Source: an uncultured Granulosicoccus sp.
Lineage (GTDB): Bacteria; Pseudomonadota; Gammaproteobacteria; Granulosicoccales; Granulosicoccaceae
Length of the DNA: 64,000 nucleotides
Assembly (NCBI GenBank): GCA_947495035.1
Contig: CANLXI010000004.1
Coordinates: 186,001-250,000, forward strand
Direction of reading: 5' to 3'
The first letter of the stretch is position 1. Each line of letters opens with the position of its first letter. Of the stretch, positions 25,557-35,108 are shown piece by piece. A program made the translations under genes and the position numbers. Under the pieces are notes generated by a model. The model was given only the letters and a program-made list of their open reading frames with translations. It was not told the origin of the DNA and did no database searches.

Positions 25557-26813
25557 TCAGGATCTGTCACCGCCTGCGGGCTTTTCGGATGACCTGGGGT
25601 AAAGGGTCGCGGCTTCGGGTGTGAGGTTGGCAGAGACTGCGACGGCATTGCCGCGATTCTCGGTTATCGCCGGGCTGCTCCAGAGTCTGAACAGTGCCGT
25701 CATGACCGTCAGACCTGCGGTGAGGGACAGCAAGTGAAATATCCCCGTCGGGCCAAAGTGATCGATGGCAAAACCTCCCAATGTCGGGCCGAGCGTCATG
25801 CCGGCGGCAAGAATCAGCACCAGCGTGCCACTGGCCGCAACAACCTGTGAGCGATTCAGATGGTCATTCATGTGAGCCATGCAGATGGAATACACGGGTA
25901 AGGTCAGGCCACCCAGCAATGCCACCATCAGATAAACCAGGTAGAGATTGTCAGTGGGATTGTCCAGACTGGCAAGCACGATGCAGACGGGTATGGACAC
26001 AGCGGGTATTCCGGCAATGAGCCAGCGCCTGTCCATCATGTCGGATAGCTTGCCCAGTGGAAACTGAAACAACATGCCTCCCAGCGTCATGCTGCCAATC
26101 AGGCCGCCGATGGCGCCTTTGCTCATGCCAAGAGCGCTACCATAGAGCGCCAGAGCCACGTAGAGCGTGGTCTGGGAGATGCCGTTCAGAAAGCTGCCGG
26201 TCAACCCCATGGGAGACAGTCGAAAGAGATCGATGAAGGCGACTCTTTCCGGTACCTCGTAATGTGGAGTCGCATCTTCCGATACAAGCATGGGAACCAG
26301 AGAAAACGATATCAGAATGGATACCACGACGAACAGGAGGATGCCATCCGGATTGGAGACATTGAGCAAGAGTTGCCCGAGTGCGACTCCCCCTGTCTGC
26401 ACCACAAAGTAGATGGATAACAGGCTTCCCCGGTTATCATTGTCTGCGCTGCTGTTCAACCAGCTCTCCGCAACGATATAGAGGCCTGAGAAACAGAAGC
26501 CGGCCAGCAGACGCATGGCACCCCAGCTCCACGGGTCTGTGGTCACCAGGTGCATCAGGGCGGCGGCACTCGCGATCGAGGCCAGCGCTGCAAAGATGCG
26601 TACATGACCGACGCGCATGATCAGGCCGGGAGCGATCAGGCAACCCAGTAGCGCCCCGACCGGGTAACCTGATTGCACCAGCCCGATGGCCGAATCGCTG
26701 AATCCGAGTCCGTCTGCTCGCAATGTCAGCAGAGTCGTGAGCAGGCCATTACTGACCATGAGAAGGATCATGCCTACGAACAGTGACCAGGATCCACGAA
26801 TTGCTGCCCACAT
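25557..26813 (-). CDS. MFS transporter (YcaD-like)
   Basis: A 418-residue major facilitator with twelve predicted helices. The N-terminal half contains LVQSGYPVGALLGCLIAPGL, RLLAGFCFSGLYIVAESWLN and a loop with NRGSLLSIYFVVQTGG, resembling YcaD and related permeases. The second half has FPLGKLSDMMDRRWLI, the repeated MFS loop motif. The substrate cannot be inferred. It is convergent with the DUF3034-haemoglobin operon across the 8-bp array. Confidence 0.88.
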   Translation of the reverse strand: MWAAIRGSWSLFVGMILLMVSNGLLTTLLTLRADGLGFSDSAIGLVQSGYPVGALLGCLIAPGLIMRVGHVRIFAALASIASAAALMHLVTTDPWSWGAMRLLAGFCFSGLYIVAESWLNSSADNDNRGSLLSIYFVVQTGGVALGQLLLNVSNPDGILLFVVVSILISFSLVPMLVSEDATPHYEVPERVAFIDLFRLSPMGLTGSFLNGISQTTLYVALALYGSALGMSKGAIGGLIGSMTLGGMLFQFPLGKLSDMMDRRWLIAGIPAVSIPVCIVLASLDNPTDNLYLVYLMVALLGGLTLPVYSICMAHMNDHLNRSQVVAASGTLVLILAAGMTLGPTLGGFAIDHFGPTGIFHLLSLTAGLTVMTALFRLWSSPAITENRGNAVAVSANLTPEAATLYPRSSEKPAGGDRS

Positions 26814-26980
26814 TCTGCCGACTCGTTGTTTTGCGAAAAAGGTGGCACATGATACGCTGCTGGGGAGGTGACGCGGACATGGTCTCCCGCAGTCGAGTAG
26901 CTGTGAAAGCGTAAGGAATTACGCTATCCTGCCATCTGCTGCAGGCTCGCCATCACGCTGAGTGAAAGGCAGGAGATCGC

Positions 26981-28933
26981 GTGTACAGGATCGCCGTACC
27001 AGAATATTGCGATGAAACCATCGTGACCGCATTGCATTCCGCAGGTAGCGTCCACCGAATCTCACAGTCGCTGGATGTCGATTCGGATGCGTACGACGCC
27101 CTGATTCTCGACTGGCGTCAACAGGATGTGGATCAGGCTGTCACACGGCTGAAGAAGCTCGATCATTTACCCTTGATTGCCGTGATCGGCCCAGATCAGT
27201 ACTTGTCCGACCAGGTCTGTCGTTGCGAAACCGTGGAATTCGCCATTTTGCAGGATCTTGAATCCACGGCCTTCCGGTGTCGATTGCAACGAATGATTCA
27301 GCGTAATGCGACCCCTCTGAGCGTGAACATGCCGCAAATGCCCATGACCCGCTTGCTTTATCAGGTTGTCGATTGCCTGCGAGACTGGGTCATCATCAAG
27401 GACCTCGACCATCGTTTCCTGATGGTCAGTGATGATTTTGCCAGGACCGTTTGCCTGCCCAGAAGTGACATCATCGGGCGTAATGATCTGGAAATCGGCA
27501 CCGAACCTCAAGCCGTACTTGGAAATCCGGACACCGGTCAGACGGGTTTCTGGGCACAGGATGATGCAGTGATAGCATCCGGTGAGGCATCATCGGAGGA
27601 GAACAGAGACTGGCGCGCGTTCGCAGTAGAGCGACGTTACAAGCGAACCGTTCGCGTACCTTTACGTAATGCGCAGGGAGCCATCTATGCGCTGTTGGTC
27701 GTTGTCAGTGACATAACGGATCGGGTAGTGGCCGAGCGAAACCTCAAATCACGCAACCTGATGCTGCGACGAGTGACGGAAGCAAAACTCAATGCCGAGC
27801 AACACCGGCAGGTTGCGGAAACGGCAATCGCAGCAAAGAACAAGTTTCTGGCCTCGGCCAGCCACGATCTGCGGCAGCCTCTGCATGCGCTGGGACTGTT
27901 TCTGGCAGTGCTCGAGCGGCGAGTGCATGACGATGACAATCTGGAGATCGTGCAAAAGATTCGGCACTCCAGTGATACTCTGAACTCCCTGTTCAATAGC
28001 CTGCTTGACATGTCGCGGCTGGATGCCGGTATTGTCGAGGTGTCGTTGCAGACGTTCTGCATTCGTGAGTTGCTGATCAGTATTCGCGACGAGTTCGTGC
28101 AGTTGGGAGAAGCCCGAGAACTGACCGTGTCGGTAGAGGTCAGTGATGTCACGGTGCATACCGATCCGGTGCTGTTTGGAAGAATTCTCAGGAACCTCTT
28201 GCAGAATGCAATCACCCATACACAGGAAGGCGAAGTCCGGGTATGTTGTCGGGAAGAGGCAGGGCAGCTGATCATCGACGTCATTGATACCGGTCCGGGT
28301 ATTCCGGAAAACCAGCATGAGGCCATCTTCTCCGAGTACTACCAGCTTGATGCGAGTCTGCGGCAATCGACGGGTGGCATGGGCCTCGGGCTCGCGATTG
28401 TCCGGAAAATGGCGCAACTGCTGCAGACGGGGATTCGGCTTCAGTCGGTATTGGGCAAGGGCAGTACTTTCAGTGTCAATGTGCCGCTGGGCGAGAACGG
28501 TGTGGCTCAACCGGCAAACAAGCCTTTGCGTGAACGGAATCTGAGCGGTACTCGTATTCTGTTCATCGATGACGAGCCACATATTCGCGATGCATTGACC
28601 TTGATACTGGACGGCTATCAGTGCCAGGTGATATCGGCTGAATCGCCTGTCAAGGCCATTGAATCACTGACTGCCAGGGCCATGGAGCCCGATATCATGA
28701 TCATCGACTACCGATTGAAGAACGAGCAAACCGGAGTGGTTGCGATCGAGATGCTGCGTAATCATTTTGACAGGCCTATTCCGGCGATCATTGTGACCGG
28801 AGACACTTCGAAGGTGATCCTGCAGGCTGTCAGAAAGACTGGCTGCAGGTTGCTGCACAAGCCGCTGGATGCCAGGGAACTGGTGCAGGCGATTACTGAA
28901 GTGATGAAGGCGGAAGAGCTGATTCTGAATTGA
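26981..28933 (+). CDS. Soluble hybrid histidine kinase (receiver-like, PAS, HisKA, HATPase, receiver)
   Basis: A 650-residue protein without membrane segments. Residues 1-110 look like a degenerate receiver (YDALILDWRQQD). A PAS domain covers about 125-245. HisKA contains FLASASHDLRQPLHALGLFL with H295. The ATPase domain has LLQNAITHTQEG, DTGPGIPE and GGMGLGLAIVRKM. The C-terminal receiver has LFIDDEPHIRDAL and D576 in IIDYRLKNEQTG. The DLRQPLHALGLFL box is typical of NahK/ErcS-type kinases, which signal through LuxR-type regulators; none is adjacent. GTG start with AGGAG upstream. Confidence 0.9.
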   Translation: MYRIAVPEYCDETIVTALHSAGSVHRISQSLDVDSDAYDALILDWRQQDVDQAVTRLKKLDHLPLIAVIGPDQYLSDQVCRCETVEFAILQDLESTAFRCRLQRMIQRNATPLSVNMPQMPMTRLLYQVVDCLRDWVIIKDLDHRFLMVSDDFARTVCLPRSDIIGRNDLEIGTEPQAVLGNPDTGQTGFWAQDDAVIASGEASSEENRDWRAFAVERRYKRTVRVPLRNAQGAIYALLVVVSDITDRVVAERNLKSRNLMLRRVTEAKLNAEQHRQVAETAIAAKNKFLASASHDLRQPLHALGLFLAVLERRVHDDDNLEIVQKIRHSSDTLNSLFNSLLDMSRLDAGIVEVSLQTFCIRELLISIRDEFVQLGEARELTVSVEVSDVTVHTDPVLFGRILRNLLQNAITHTQEGEVRVCCREEAGQLIIDVIDTGPGIPENQHEAIFSEYYQLDASLRQSTGGMGLGLAIVRKMAQLLQTGIRLQSVLGKGSTFSVNVPLGENGVAQPANKPLRERNLSGTRILFIDDEPHIRDALTLILDGYQCQVISAESPVKAIESLTARAMEPDIMIIDYRLKNEQTGVVAIEMLRNHFDRPIPAIIVTGDTSKVILQAVRKTGCRLLHKPLDARELVQAITEVMKAEELILN

Positions 28934-29159
28934 GTCTGCTGCTACCAGGAACGTGCGAGAATTGACGATGAGCAAGTTGTATCCTTGATCCGGCAGTGTA
29001 AATCTGTTCTCCTTGACCTTGCCGAGAGCGCCCCTCAGGTAGTGGGATCTTGAGCATCGCTGCTCAGGACAAATCCCTTGCCAGAGGAACTTTTCATACT
29101 TACATCGACAACTAACCGTTGTTCTGTTTTGGCTCGTTGAAGCTGATGCAGGAGGGGCA

Positions 29160-29732
29160 ATGCATATAGCCAGGATTTTTCCCAGATTTGCGCTTGTTCT
29201 TGGCTGTCTTCTGCTGATGCAATGCGGTGTTCACGTACAGCCCAAGTTCACCGAGGACCTGGATCAGTTTTTCGGCACCTACGAGGGTAATACGCTGAGT
29301 GTCACGAAGGGCGAGATTTCGGAGCGAGAGCTGGCCGTAACGATAAAGCCTTGGGAAAAGAAGGGCTTCACCATCGAGTGGACCACCGTGATTTTTCTGC
29401 CGGATGGTGAAAAGCGGGTTGTTTCACCCTCGATAAATTTCTACAGTTCCGAGCGTCCCGGCATATTTGCATCGTCGATGACCAATGACAGTTTCGGAAA
29501 CATGGTGCCCTATGACCCACTCAAGAAGAACGCCGACCCTTACGTCTGGGCTGGACTGGAGGAAAATACCCTGACGGTCAGCGCGCTGTATATCCTCGAG
29601 CATGGTAGCTATGAGCTGCACGTTTACAGTAGAACCTTGAAGGATGAGGGATTGGAGCTGCATTTCGAGCGAATCAACAATGGCAAGAAAATGACCGAAA
29701 TCCTGGCCATGCTCGAGCGTGTGAATTCATGA
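29160..29732 (+). CDS. Lipoprotein of unknown function
   Basis: A 190-residue protein with a signal peptide and probable lipobox LLMQC. A strong AGGAGG precedes the ATG. The mature part is rich in strands (GTYEGNTLSVTKGEISE, LAVTIKPWEKKGFTIEW) and resembles small lipocalin-like or beta-sandwich lipoproteins, but I do not recognise the family. It converges on the channel-like gene at 29761, which begins 28 bp away. No link to the injection system is evident. Confidence 0.75.
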   Translation: MHIARIFPRFALVLGCLLLMQCGVHVQPKFTEDLDQFFGTYEGNTLSVTKGEISERELAVTIKPWEKKGFTIEWTTVIFLPDGEKRVVSPSINFYSSERPGIFASSMTNDSFGNMVPYDPLKKNADPYVWAGLEENTLTVSALYILEHGSYELHVYSRTLKDEGLELHFERINNGKKMTEILAMLERVNS

Positions 29733-29760
29733 AAGCGCGTATGGAGCGATTTTCTGAGCA

Positions 29761-30954
29761 TCACATCGACACCGCGGTGATCACTACCATGCAGGCCAGC
29801 GTCACTGGCCAGTACAGCAATTTGGGGAAGAGGTTGTCACGGTAATGAACGATCGTCAGCCAGCGACCGGCGTGAACCGAGAACAGATAGGTGTTGACTG
29901 CCGCCAACGCCAGGCTTGCATACATCAGCAGGTAGAAGCGCTCCAGATAGACGATGCCCGATCCGGCGAACTGCTCGCGTAGCTGCACATGAGCCAGCAG
30001 TACGACGAAGAATAGCGCCGCGCAGGTACCGAGCGAGCCCGAGGTGCTGAACCCGTGCCGTGCGACCAGCTTGGGTCGAGCTGTCACGATCAACAGTGTG
30101 CTGAACAGCAAGGCGGCAACCAGGAACAGCGGCAGCAGATAGACGATGAAGGCATTGGCCGACTTGCGCTTGACCACCACATTGTAGCGAAGATCGGGAA
30201 AGTCGGTCTGACCCACGAAGTTGTCGATACCGAAGTTGGTGTCGTAGGACGACAGCTTGTAGTCGAAGTAGGTGTTCTCCCGTACCCAGGTACCCAGCAC
30301 GATGTCCTTGTCGATACCGAACATCGCTTCGGAACCGGTGCTCGAATAGGCTGCAAAATCAGGCGTCAGAACAACATTGCCTGCGAAATCGCGTGGCCAC
30401 AAATGAACCCAGACCGTCTTGTGATCGAAAGGGTATCGGGAGTAGTCGAAAGGCTGACGCAGGTTCGCTTCGAAATACCAGCCGATGACTTCCTCCTTGC
30501 CCTGGCGGATACGGTAGACTTCACGCGGGTTGATGTCGGCGCCCGAGTCGACCTGATCGGGCAGGATGAACCCGGCCGCCGCACCCGGAGCTGGCTTGAT
30601 CTGATCGTTAGTTCCATCGGTGTAGCGTTGCCACAGGTAGCCGCTCACACTGACTTCAGTGGAGCTGAGAAACTTCATCGACTGCAGAAACAAGCCGGTG
30701 GGTACACGCACCGGCTGCGCAATACCCTGGTCAACCGGTTTCATGTTCTCTGTCAGAAAGTTGTCCAGTGTTTCCTGATTGGTCAATTGCAGGGGCTCGG
30801 ACTCGTAGTGACTCATGCTGATCCAGGCCGCGCACAACAGGGCAGCAAGCACAAGGGTGACAAGGCCGGATAGCCACCACCATGTCGATTCCTCCAGAGC
30901 GTTTCGCGGTTTGCGGGCAGCAATTTCGTCCGGCGACGGTTCAGTTGAGGTCAT
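29761..30954 (-). CDS. Pentameric ligand-gated ion channel-like membrane protein
   Basis: A 397-residue protein: cytoplasmic tail, one N-terminal helix (about 24-47), an extracytoplasmic domain of about 210 residues, then four helices (267-291, 306-324, 334-360, 376-395). The extracytoplasmic part has PFDYSRYPFDHKTVWVHLWP (168-187), matching the Cys-loop x-[FY]-P-x-D signature of pLGICs without cysteines, as in other prokaryotic members. The pre-TM1 segment RYNVVVKRKSANAFIVYLLP has the usual basic pair and TM1 proline. The start at 30954 overlaps the DUF4157 stop by 14 bp; an ATG at 31023 would extend deeper into that gene. The extra N-terminal helix is unusual. Function in the eCIS locus is unknown: effector, sensor or protective channel. 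Confidence 0.7.
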   Translation of the reverse strand: MTSTEPSPDEIAARKPRNALEESTWWWLSGLVTLVLAALLCAAWISMSHYESEPLQLTNQETLDNFLTENMKPVDQGIAQPVRVPTGLFLQSMKFLSSTEVSVSGYLWQRYTDGTNDQIKPAPGAAAGFILPDQVDSGADINPREVYRIRQGKEEVIGWYFEANLRQPFDYSRYPFDHKTVWVHLWPRDFAGNVVLTPDFAAYSSTGSEAMFGIDKDIVLGTWVRENTYFDYKLSSYDTNFGIDNFVGQTDFPDLRYNVVVKRKSANAFIVYLLPLFLVAALLFSTLLIVTARPKLVARHGFSTSGSLGTCAALFFVVLLAHVQLREQFAGSGIVYLERFYLLMYASLALAAVNTYLFSVHAGRWLTIVHYRDNLFPKLLYWPVTLACMVVITAVSM

Positions 30955-31588
30955 GATCGTTCGCTGTCTGGTTGAGCGCACGTTGTCCCATGATATCCGC
31001 CTCTCGTTCCAGAGCGACATCATCGTTGACCGGTCTGCCAGACACCTCTGCGGTTGGTTTCACTCGCCCCTGGCGTTGTTGCACGACGTGCCAGGCCTCG
31101 TGTGGCAGATGCCGTTCCTGGTTCGGAGCCAGGTGTATATCATCGCCTTGTGCGTAGGCATGGGCCGAGACTGCGGCGGGTGCGTTCGAGTTGCGGTGTA
31201 CCCGGACGCCCGCCATCGAATCGCCTGACAGGCGTTCGATGCCGCTTCTGAGAACCTCTGGCAGAGCGTTGTCCTTGGCAGGCACCTCCACACGCGATAC
31301 AGGTAATCCGGATGCGGAGAACTTGCCCTGCAGCAGTTCCTCCTCATCCAGTTCGGCACATTGCAAAGCCGGGGTGTCAGCATCCGGCTGAATCGCGTAC
31401 CGCTGCGTATTGTCAGTGCCACGGTCGATGTATCGTTGCAGGGTGCGCAATCGATCGCCCACCGCGCTTGCATCTGCTTGCCGCTGCTGAATCGTGTCTA
31501 GGGAACCCGAGTCGCTACCGCTTCGTAGCCGTTGATGCGTCGCTGCAACGCTGGCGTTTCCTGCTTCCCGTGTCATGTACTCGCTCAT
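30941..31588 (-). CDS. Short DUF4157 protein associated with the eCIS
   Basis: A 215-residue protein ending soon after its DUF4157 domain. The domain shows LRSGIERLSGDSMAGVRVHR, AYAQGDDIHLAPNQERHLP and the zinc site HEAWH (H163, E164, H167), with a possible third ligand in ALEREADIMG. DUF4157 is a known marker of eCIS cargo. Unlike the homologue at 59239 there is no C-terminal toxin region, so it may be a carrier or processing factor for the overlapping channel-like gene or the kinase-like gene just upstream. GAGGA precedes the ATG at 31588, which fixes the start. Confidence 0.88.
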   Translation of the reverse strand: MSEYMTREAGNASVAATHQRLRSGSDSGSLDTIQQRQADASAVGDRLRTLQRYIDRGTDNTQRYAIQPDADTPALQCAELDEEELLQGKFSASGLPVSRVEVPAKDNALPEVLRSGIERLSGDSMAGVRVHRNSNAPAAVSAHAYAQGDDIHLAPNQERHLPHEAWHVVQQRQGRVKPTAEVSGRPVNDDVALEREADIMGQRALNQTANDHDLN

Positions 31589-31675
31589 GGCATTGTCCTC
31601 GGTTCCCACGAATGCGGATCTCTGATGTCGATCCGGTTCAACAATGACACGGCAGCTCCATGCCGACACGTCAAG

Positions 31676-32998
31676 TCACCCATTATGGAGGTGGTTGAGA
31701 CGCTCTTCCAGCCGATCCGCCAGCGGTGAATTCGCCACGCGCAGAGCATTGACAAGACCCCAGCCACGCTGTAGCAGCTTCAGTCGGCCGGCCTGCAAAC
31801 CCGCCTCGATACAGGTCTGGAATACGGGCCGTATCGTGTTTTGCCAGACAGCAAGATCCTTGGCACCCAGCTTGCCGCCGCCATAACCCTGATGGTTGAG
31901 CAGCGAATCAATCTCGGTGACGATCGTATTGGCCAGCAGCGGATACTGTTGATTGGTCAGTTGCTGGACATCCTGATGGGTACTCCAGTTCGCCAGTGAA
32001 AGGTTTGAGATATCGTTGTCGACCAGAGTCAGCCGTCGCGACCTCACATCGCTCATCCAGTTCTCGAAGTTGCCGGCGCCGTGCAAGCGATCCCGGTGAC
32101 CCATGAAGATATCCAGTGCGGCAATACGACCCAGATGTCGGGCATAGCCTGGATCGGCCAGCTGCGCAAGCCCACTGCCTGTTTTCGGTTGGCCTTTCTT
32201 GCTCTGCTTCTTCGCTGCGGCATTATTCAGAGCACCGTCAGCGAGGTGGTTGACGAAGTCTGTGCCGGGCGCTTGCTCGTAGATAACGACATTCTCGGGC
32301 CTGGTGGTCAGCGCAGCAACCATTGCGGCTACTCGGTTCTGATCGCCGACCGAGCCAGGTTTTGTCTGGTTGCGAAGGTTCAGTGCTTTGGCGATTTCGG
32401 CAACCTCCAGAACCTGCGCGAGGCGTGCAGAAGGTGCGCTGACAGACCACCCTCCGTCGACCACTCCTCCCATTACCGTGTTGATCGATGTCGATATATC
32501 AACCGCTGATTGGCCGTCGACTTCTGGCTTGGCAACCACATCGGGGATGAACACCACGCCCAGCGCACCTCCGCTCGAGACCTTGAGCCCTTTGAGATTG
32601 TTGCCAACGAGCGAGGTGTTGAGGGCGACCTTGCGTTGCATTATTGCTTGCGGCCCGTGTAGTTGCAACGCAGTGCGTGGACTGGATTCCAGTCGATGCC
32701 GAAGCATCCTCTGGGCCGTTGCGACCGCGCCCTGATCGGCCATGGTCTGAAAGATATCCGTGGAACTTTCGGTACGCCCGTTCAACGGCGCTGTTCCGGC
32801 ATGGTATTGACGGTGAAGTGCGGATTCCGGATTTGCTACCGGATCGGGCAGGGCTGATCGGTACATTCGGTATTGCAGTGGTTCCGTGCAGTTGTCAACA
32901 GACCCGGTGTGGTTTGAGTCGCCGCATGGATATTCTGCACCAGTTCTTGCTGATGTACTGCGCCTGTTCTCCTCGTTCTTTTCGGCAGAGATATACAT
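31676..32998 (-). CDS. Kinase-fold putative eCIS effector
   Basis: A 440-residue protein. Residues 1-115 look disordered. From about 130 a kinase-like fold can be traced: glycine-rich loop SSGGALGVVF (141-150), candidate ATP-binding lysine K157 in VVAKPEV, hinge ENVVIYEQAPGTDF (235-248), catalytic loop FMGHRDRLHGAGNFENW (298-314) and metal-binding LTLVDND (323-329). The pattern is closest to actin-fragmin-kinase-like and HipA/PI-kinase-like atypical kinases. Known eCIS loci carry enzyme cargos beside DUF4157 genes, and this gene is first in a divergent eCIS-linked set. Target unknown. The assignment rests on motif order, not on a search. Confidence 0.68.
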   Translation of the reverse strand: MYISAEKNEENRRSTSARTGAEYPCGDSNHTGSVDNCTEPLQYRMYRSALPDPVANPESALHRQYHAGTAPLNGRTESSTDIFQTMADQGAVATAQRMLRHRLESSPRTALQLHGPQAIMQRKVALNTSLVGNNLKGLKVSSGGALGVVFIPDVVAKPEVDGQSAVDISTSINTVMGGVVDGGWSVSAPSARLAQVLEVAEIAKALNLRNQTKPGSVGDQNRVAAMVAALTTRPENVVIYEQAPGTDFVNHLADGALNNAAAKKQSKKGQPKTGSGLAQLADPGYARHLGRIAALDIFMGHRDRLHGAGNFENWMSDVRSRRLTLVDNDISNLSLANWSTHQDVQQLTNQQYPLLANTIVTEIDSLLNHQGYGGGKLGAKDLAVWQNTIRPVFQTCIEAGLQAGRLKLLQRGWGLVNALRVANSPLADRLEERLNHLHNG

Positions 32999-33000
32999 GA

Positions 33001-33690
33001 TTCGATATTCTCAGGTAAAGACCTGGCAAAGGGCATCGCCAGGAGGGTGGACTTGTACCTAAACGGATGCGGCAATTGTCGGGTGTCGTGAGATCTGCCG
33101 ATAACGGCATGAGGTCGTGTACTGGACAATCTACACCCTCTGCAACTGGAACACTTGTATTGCGTGCAGGGGGATCTCGTTTTCTGCTCCTTGTAAACCT
33201 GATGATACATTGATGCGTGAATATGCAACAGTGGCTCTCACCACGGTGGGTATACGTCAAGTTGACTGGCTATACTTTAGTGTTGGATCTGCTGAAAGAA
33301 GTGGACGTATCTGAGTACCGCGAGATTACTGAATTCGTCATGTATACAGTGCGCTGACAGTGTTTTCATGCGTATCGCAAGTCTGAGGTCGTTGGCTGAT
33401 GTCTCAAATCGACTTGTATTTCTAGGTGAATTGCCTTGTCCGTTGTGATATAAAAAGTCACCTATCACGGAAAGGTGAATTGGTTCACGATCAGGAAGTA
33501 TTCTGCGATTGCAACGGATTGTGGTCAGGTGATCGATTCAGCTGTTGAACAGGGATATATCGCTGATGTACGTTGCGTTGATTGTGAAGGGACAGGCATG
33601 CTGTACAGGGAGTGGATCGGGGCGATGTATCAGCTCTGTTCGAATCCTGAATATGGCTGATGCCAAGCTCTGGGCCGTGCGTCTCGTCTG
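33001..33690. other. 690-bp divergent control region of the eCIS locus
   Basis: This gap separates the leftward effector set from the rightward structural operon, so it must hold both promoters. It is visibly more AT-rich than its surroundings. I could not assign a reliable -35/-10 pair; an AT-rich TATAAAAA lies near 33449-33456. A 61-codon frame at 33475-33660 starting with GTG contains a CxxCxGxG pattern, but it has no properly spaced ribosome-binding site, and I do not call it a gene. Confidence 0.6.
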
Positions 33691-34278
33691 ATGATAGAGG
33701 CTGCGCTCAGTCATGTTGCTCTTGAACTGGATCGACACCTGAAGCGCAAACTTGGTGAGTCAGAGGGCAGGGTCGTTTTATCACCACTGTTCGAGCAAGA
33801 TGGTACGGTCACGGCGCGGATAGACAACAAACTGCTCATGTTTGTTGTCAATATCGAGAAAGACTCTGTCGCGCGGGGGAATGGCTCTCGCGATTCCGAG
33901 CTGACGCAACGGGGGAGTACTCGGCCCCTGCATCTCAATCTGCATGTGCTGGTGGCCGCGAATTTTGCCAATGGCAACTATGCAGAAGCCCTGCGTTTCA
34001 TTTCTGACGCAGCCAGTTTCTTTCAGCGTCAGCCGGTAATGACGTCCACGAACTCTCCGGATCTTGACCCGCGAATACAGCGGCTGACGCTGGATATCGA
34101 GAATCTGTCAATCTCGCAGTTGAGCAATCTGTGGAGCATTCTTGGTGGTCGCTATCTACCATCGATTCTCTACAAGATTCGGATGATCACCCTTGAGTCT
34201 GCGGATGTTCTGAGGGAGGTACAACCCATTCGGGAGCCTGCCACGACGGTTTCTACCCGTTCCGGGACGGCTGAATGA
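33691..34278 (+). CDS. eCIS DUF4255 protein (Pvc16/Afp16-like cap or tube terminator)
   Basis: A 195-residue protein beginning MIEAALSHVALELDRHLKRK, followed by RIDNKLLMFVVNIEKDSVAR and PLHLNLHVLVAANF, the DUF4255 pattern found in Pvc16/Afp16. The C-terminal part has LDIENLSISQLSNLWSILGG and RYLPSILYKIRMI, also conserved. In characterised particles this protein ends the tube and sheath at the distal end. It is the first gene of the structural operon and overlaps the next gene by 4 bp. No strong ribosome-binding site is visible before the ATG. Confidence 0.92.
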   Translation: MIEAALSHVALELDRHLKRKLGESEGRVVLSPLFEQDGTVTARIDNKLLMFVVNIEKDSVARGNGSRDSELTQRGSTRPLHLNLHVLVAANFANGNYAEALRFISDAASFFQRQPVMTSTNSPDLDPRIQRLTLDIENLSISQLSNLWSILGGRYLPSILYKIRMITLESADVLREVQPIREPATTVSTRSGTAE

Positions 34279-35093
34279 GTCGCTACGCAACCCTCTTCGA
34301 ACTGTCGATGCATCACGCCTACATGGGAGAAATGGCCTGTCCTGCATTGCGACTGGAGCCGCTCGATGCCTGCCGGATTGCGCTTGCCAGAGCAGGGCTG
34401 CTCATCAGGAGTAAAGGCGGTGTGTTGCAGGTGTTGCACGATGAGACGCTGGCGGATCAACTCGCCGAATTGTCTGGCGATAGCTCTCTGACGCTCGTTT
34501 GGTACCTGCGAAGCAGCGAGCCATCACTGGCGGGGTGCTCGGAGCCACCACTGATGCAAACAGGCAAGTTGCTCTATCTGGAATCCGATGATGCGCATCG
34601 TCACGGCATGCACAGGGAGGCGTACGTGACTGAGTCGAATTTTGTCAGTCTGGATGACGAAAGATTGAATGCCTGGTTGGTACCCAGAGACTATCTGTTG
34701 CCGCCACTGGCGCTGGTTGTGATTCATGTCCGGGATGTGAATCCACGCCGCTACCGGATTCGTCTGCAGGCATTGCGAAGTTTCTGGCGTTATCGAGTCC
34801 TGGGTGAGTTTGACGGCCACGACGTGGAAGTCGTGGATAGCGAAGGCAGGATGGAATTCGAACCCCTTGGTGAGTTGCAGATCATCGGGGGACGAACGGC
34901 TGCCACCTTTCTGTCGAAAGAGACGGTGCCACTGAGTGCACGCGGTGGGCCGCGATTCGCCCTCCACGCCAGATCTGCGAAGCATTCGAGAGCGCTTGTC
35001 GAGCGCTTGCCGCATGCCTCAGTCGCGAACACGCGTATTGAACCTGTCAATGGTGCGAGCAGTCGCGTCACAGACATATATGTCAACCTGTAA
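34275..35093 (+). CDS. eCIS-linked protein of unknown function
   Basis: A 272-residue protein overlapping the DUF4255 gene (ATGA) and ending 15 bp before the sheath. I do not recognise a named family, though proteins of this size occur at this position in other eCIS operons. The C-terminal half is rich in strands (PLALVVIHVRDVNPRRYRI, FDGHDVEVVDSEGRMEFEP), suggesting a beta-sandwich. Possible roles are a cap partner or an assembly factor; this is inference from position. Confidence 0.75.
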   Translation: MSRYATLFELSMHHAYMGEMACPALRLEPLDACRIALARAGLLIRSKGGVLQVLHDETLADQLAELSGDSSLTLVWYLRSSEPSLAGCSEPPLMQTGKLLYLESDDAHRHGMHREAYVTESNFVSLDDERLNAWLVPRDYLLPPLALVVIHVRDVNPRRYRIRLQALRSFWRYRVLGEFDGHDVEVVDSEGRMEFEPLGELQIIGGRTAATFLSKETVPLSARGGPRFALHARSAKHSRALVERLPHASVANTRIEPVNGASSRVTDIYVNL

Positions 35094-35108
35094 CCGGAGG
35101 TAATTGCC

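Noticed and set aside
33475..33660. 61-codon frame with a CxxCxGxG pattern upstream of the DUF4255 gene
   Set aside because: The GTG start directly abuts the only purine-rich stretch, the product matches nothing I know, and the region must hold two promoters.
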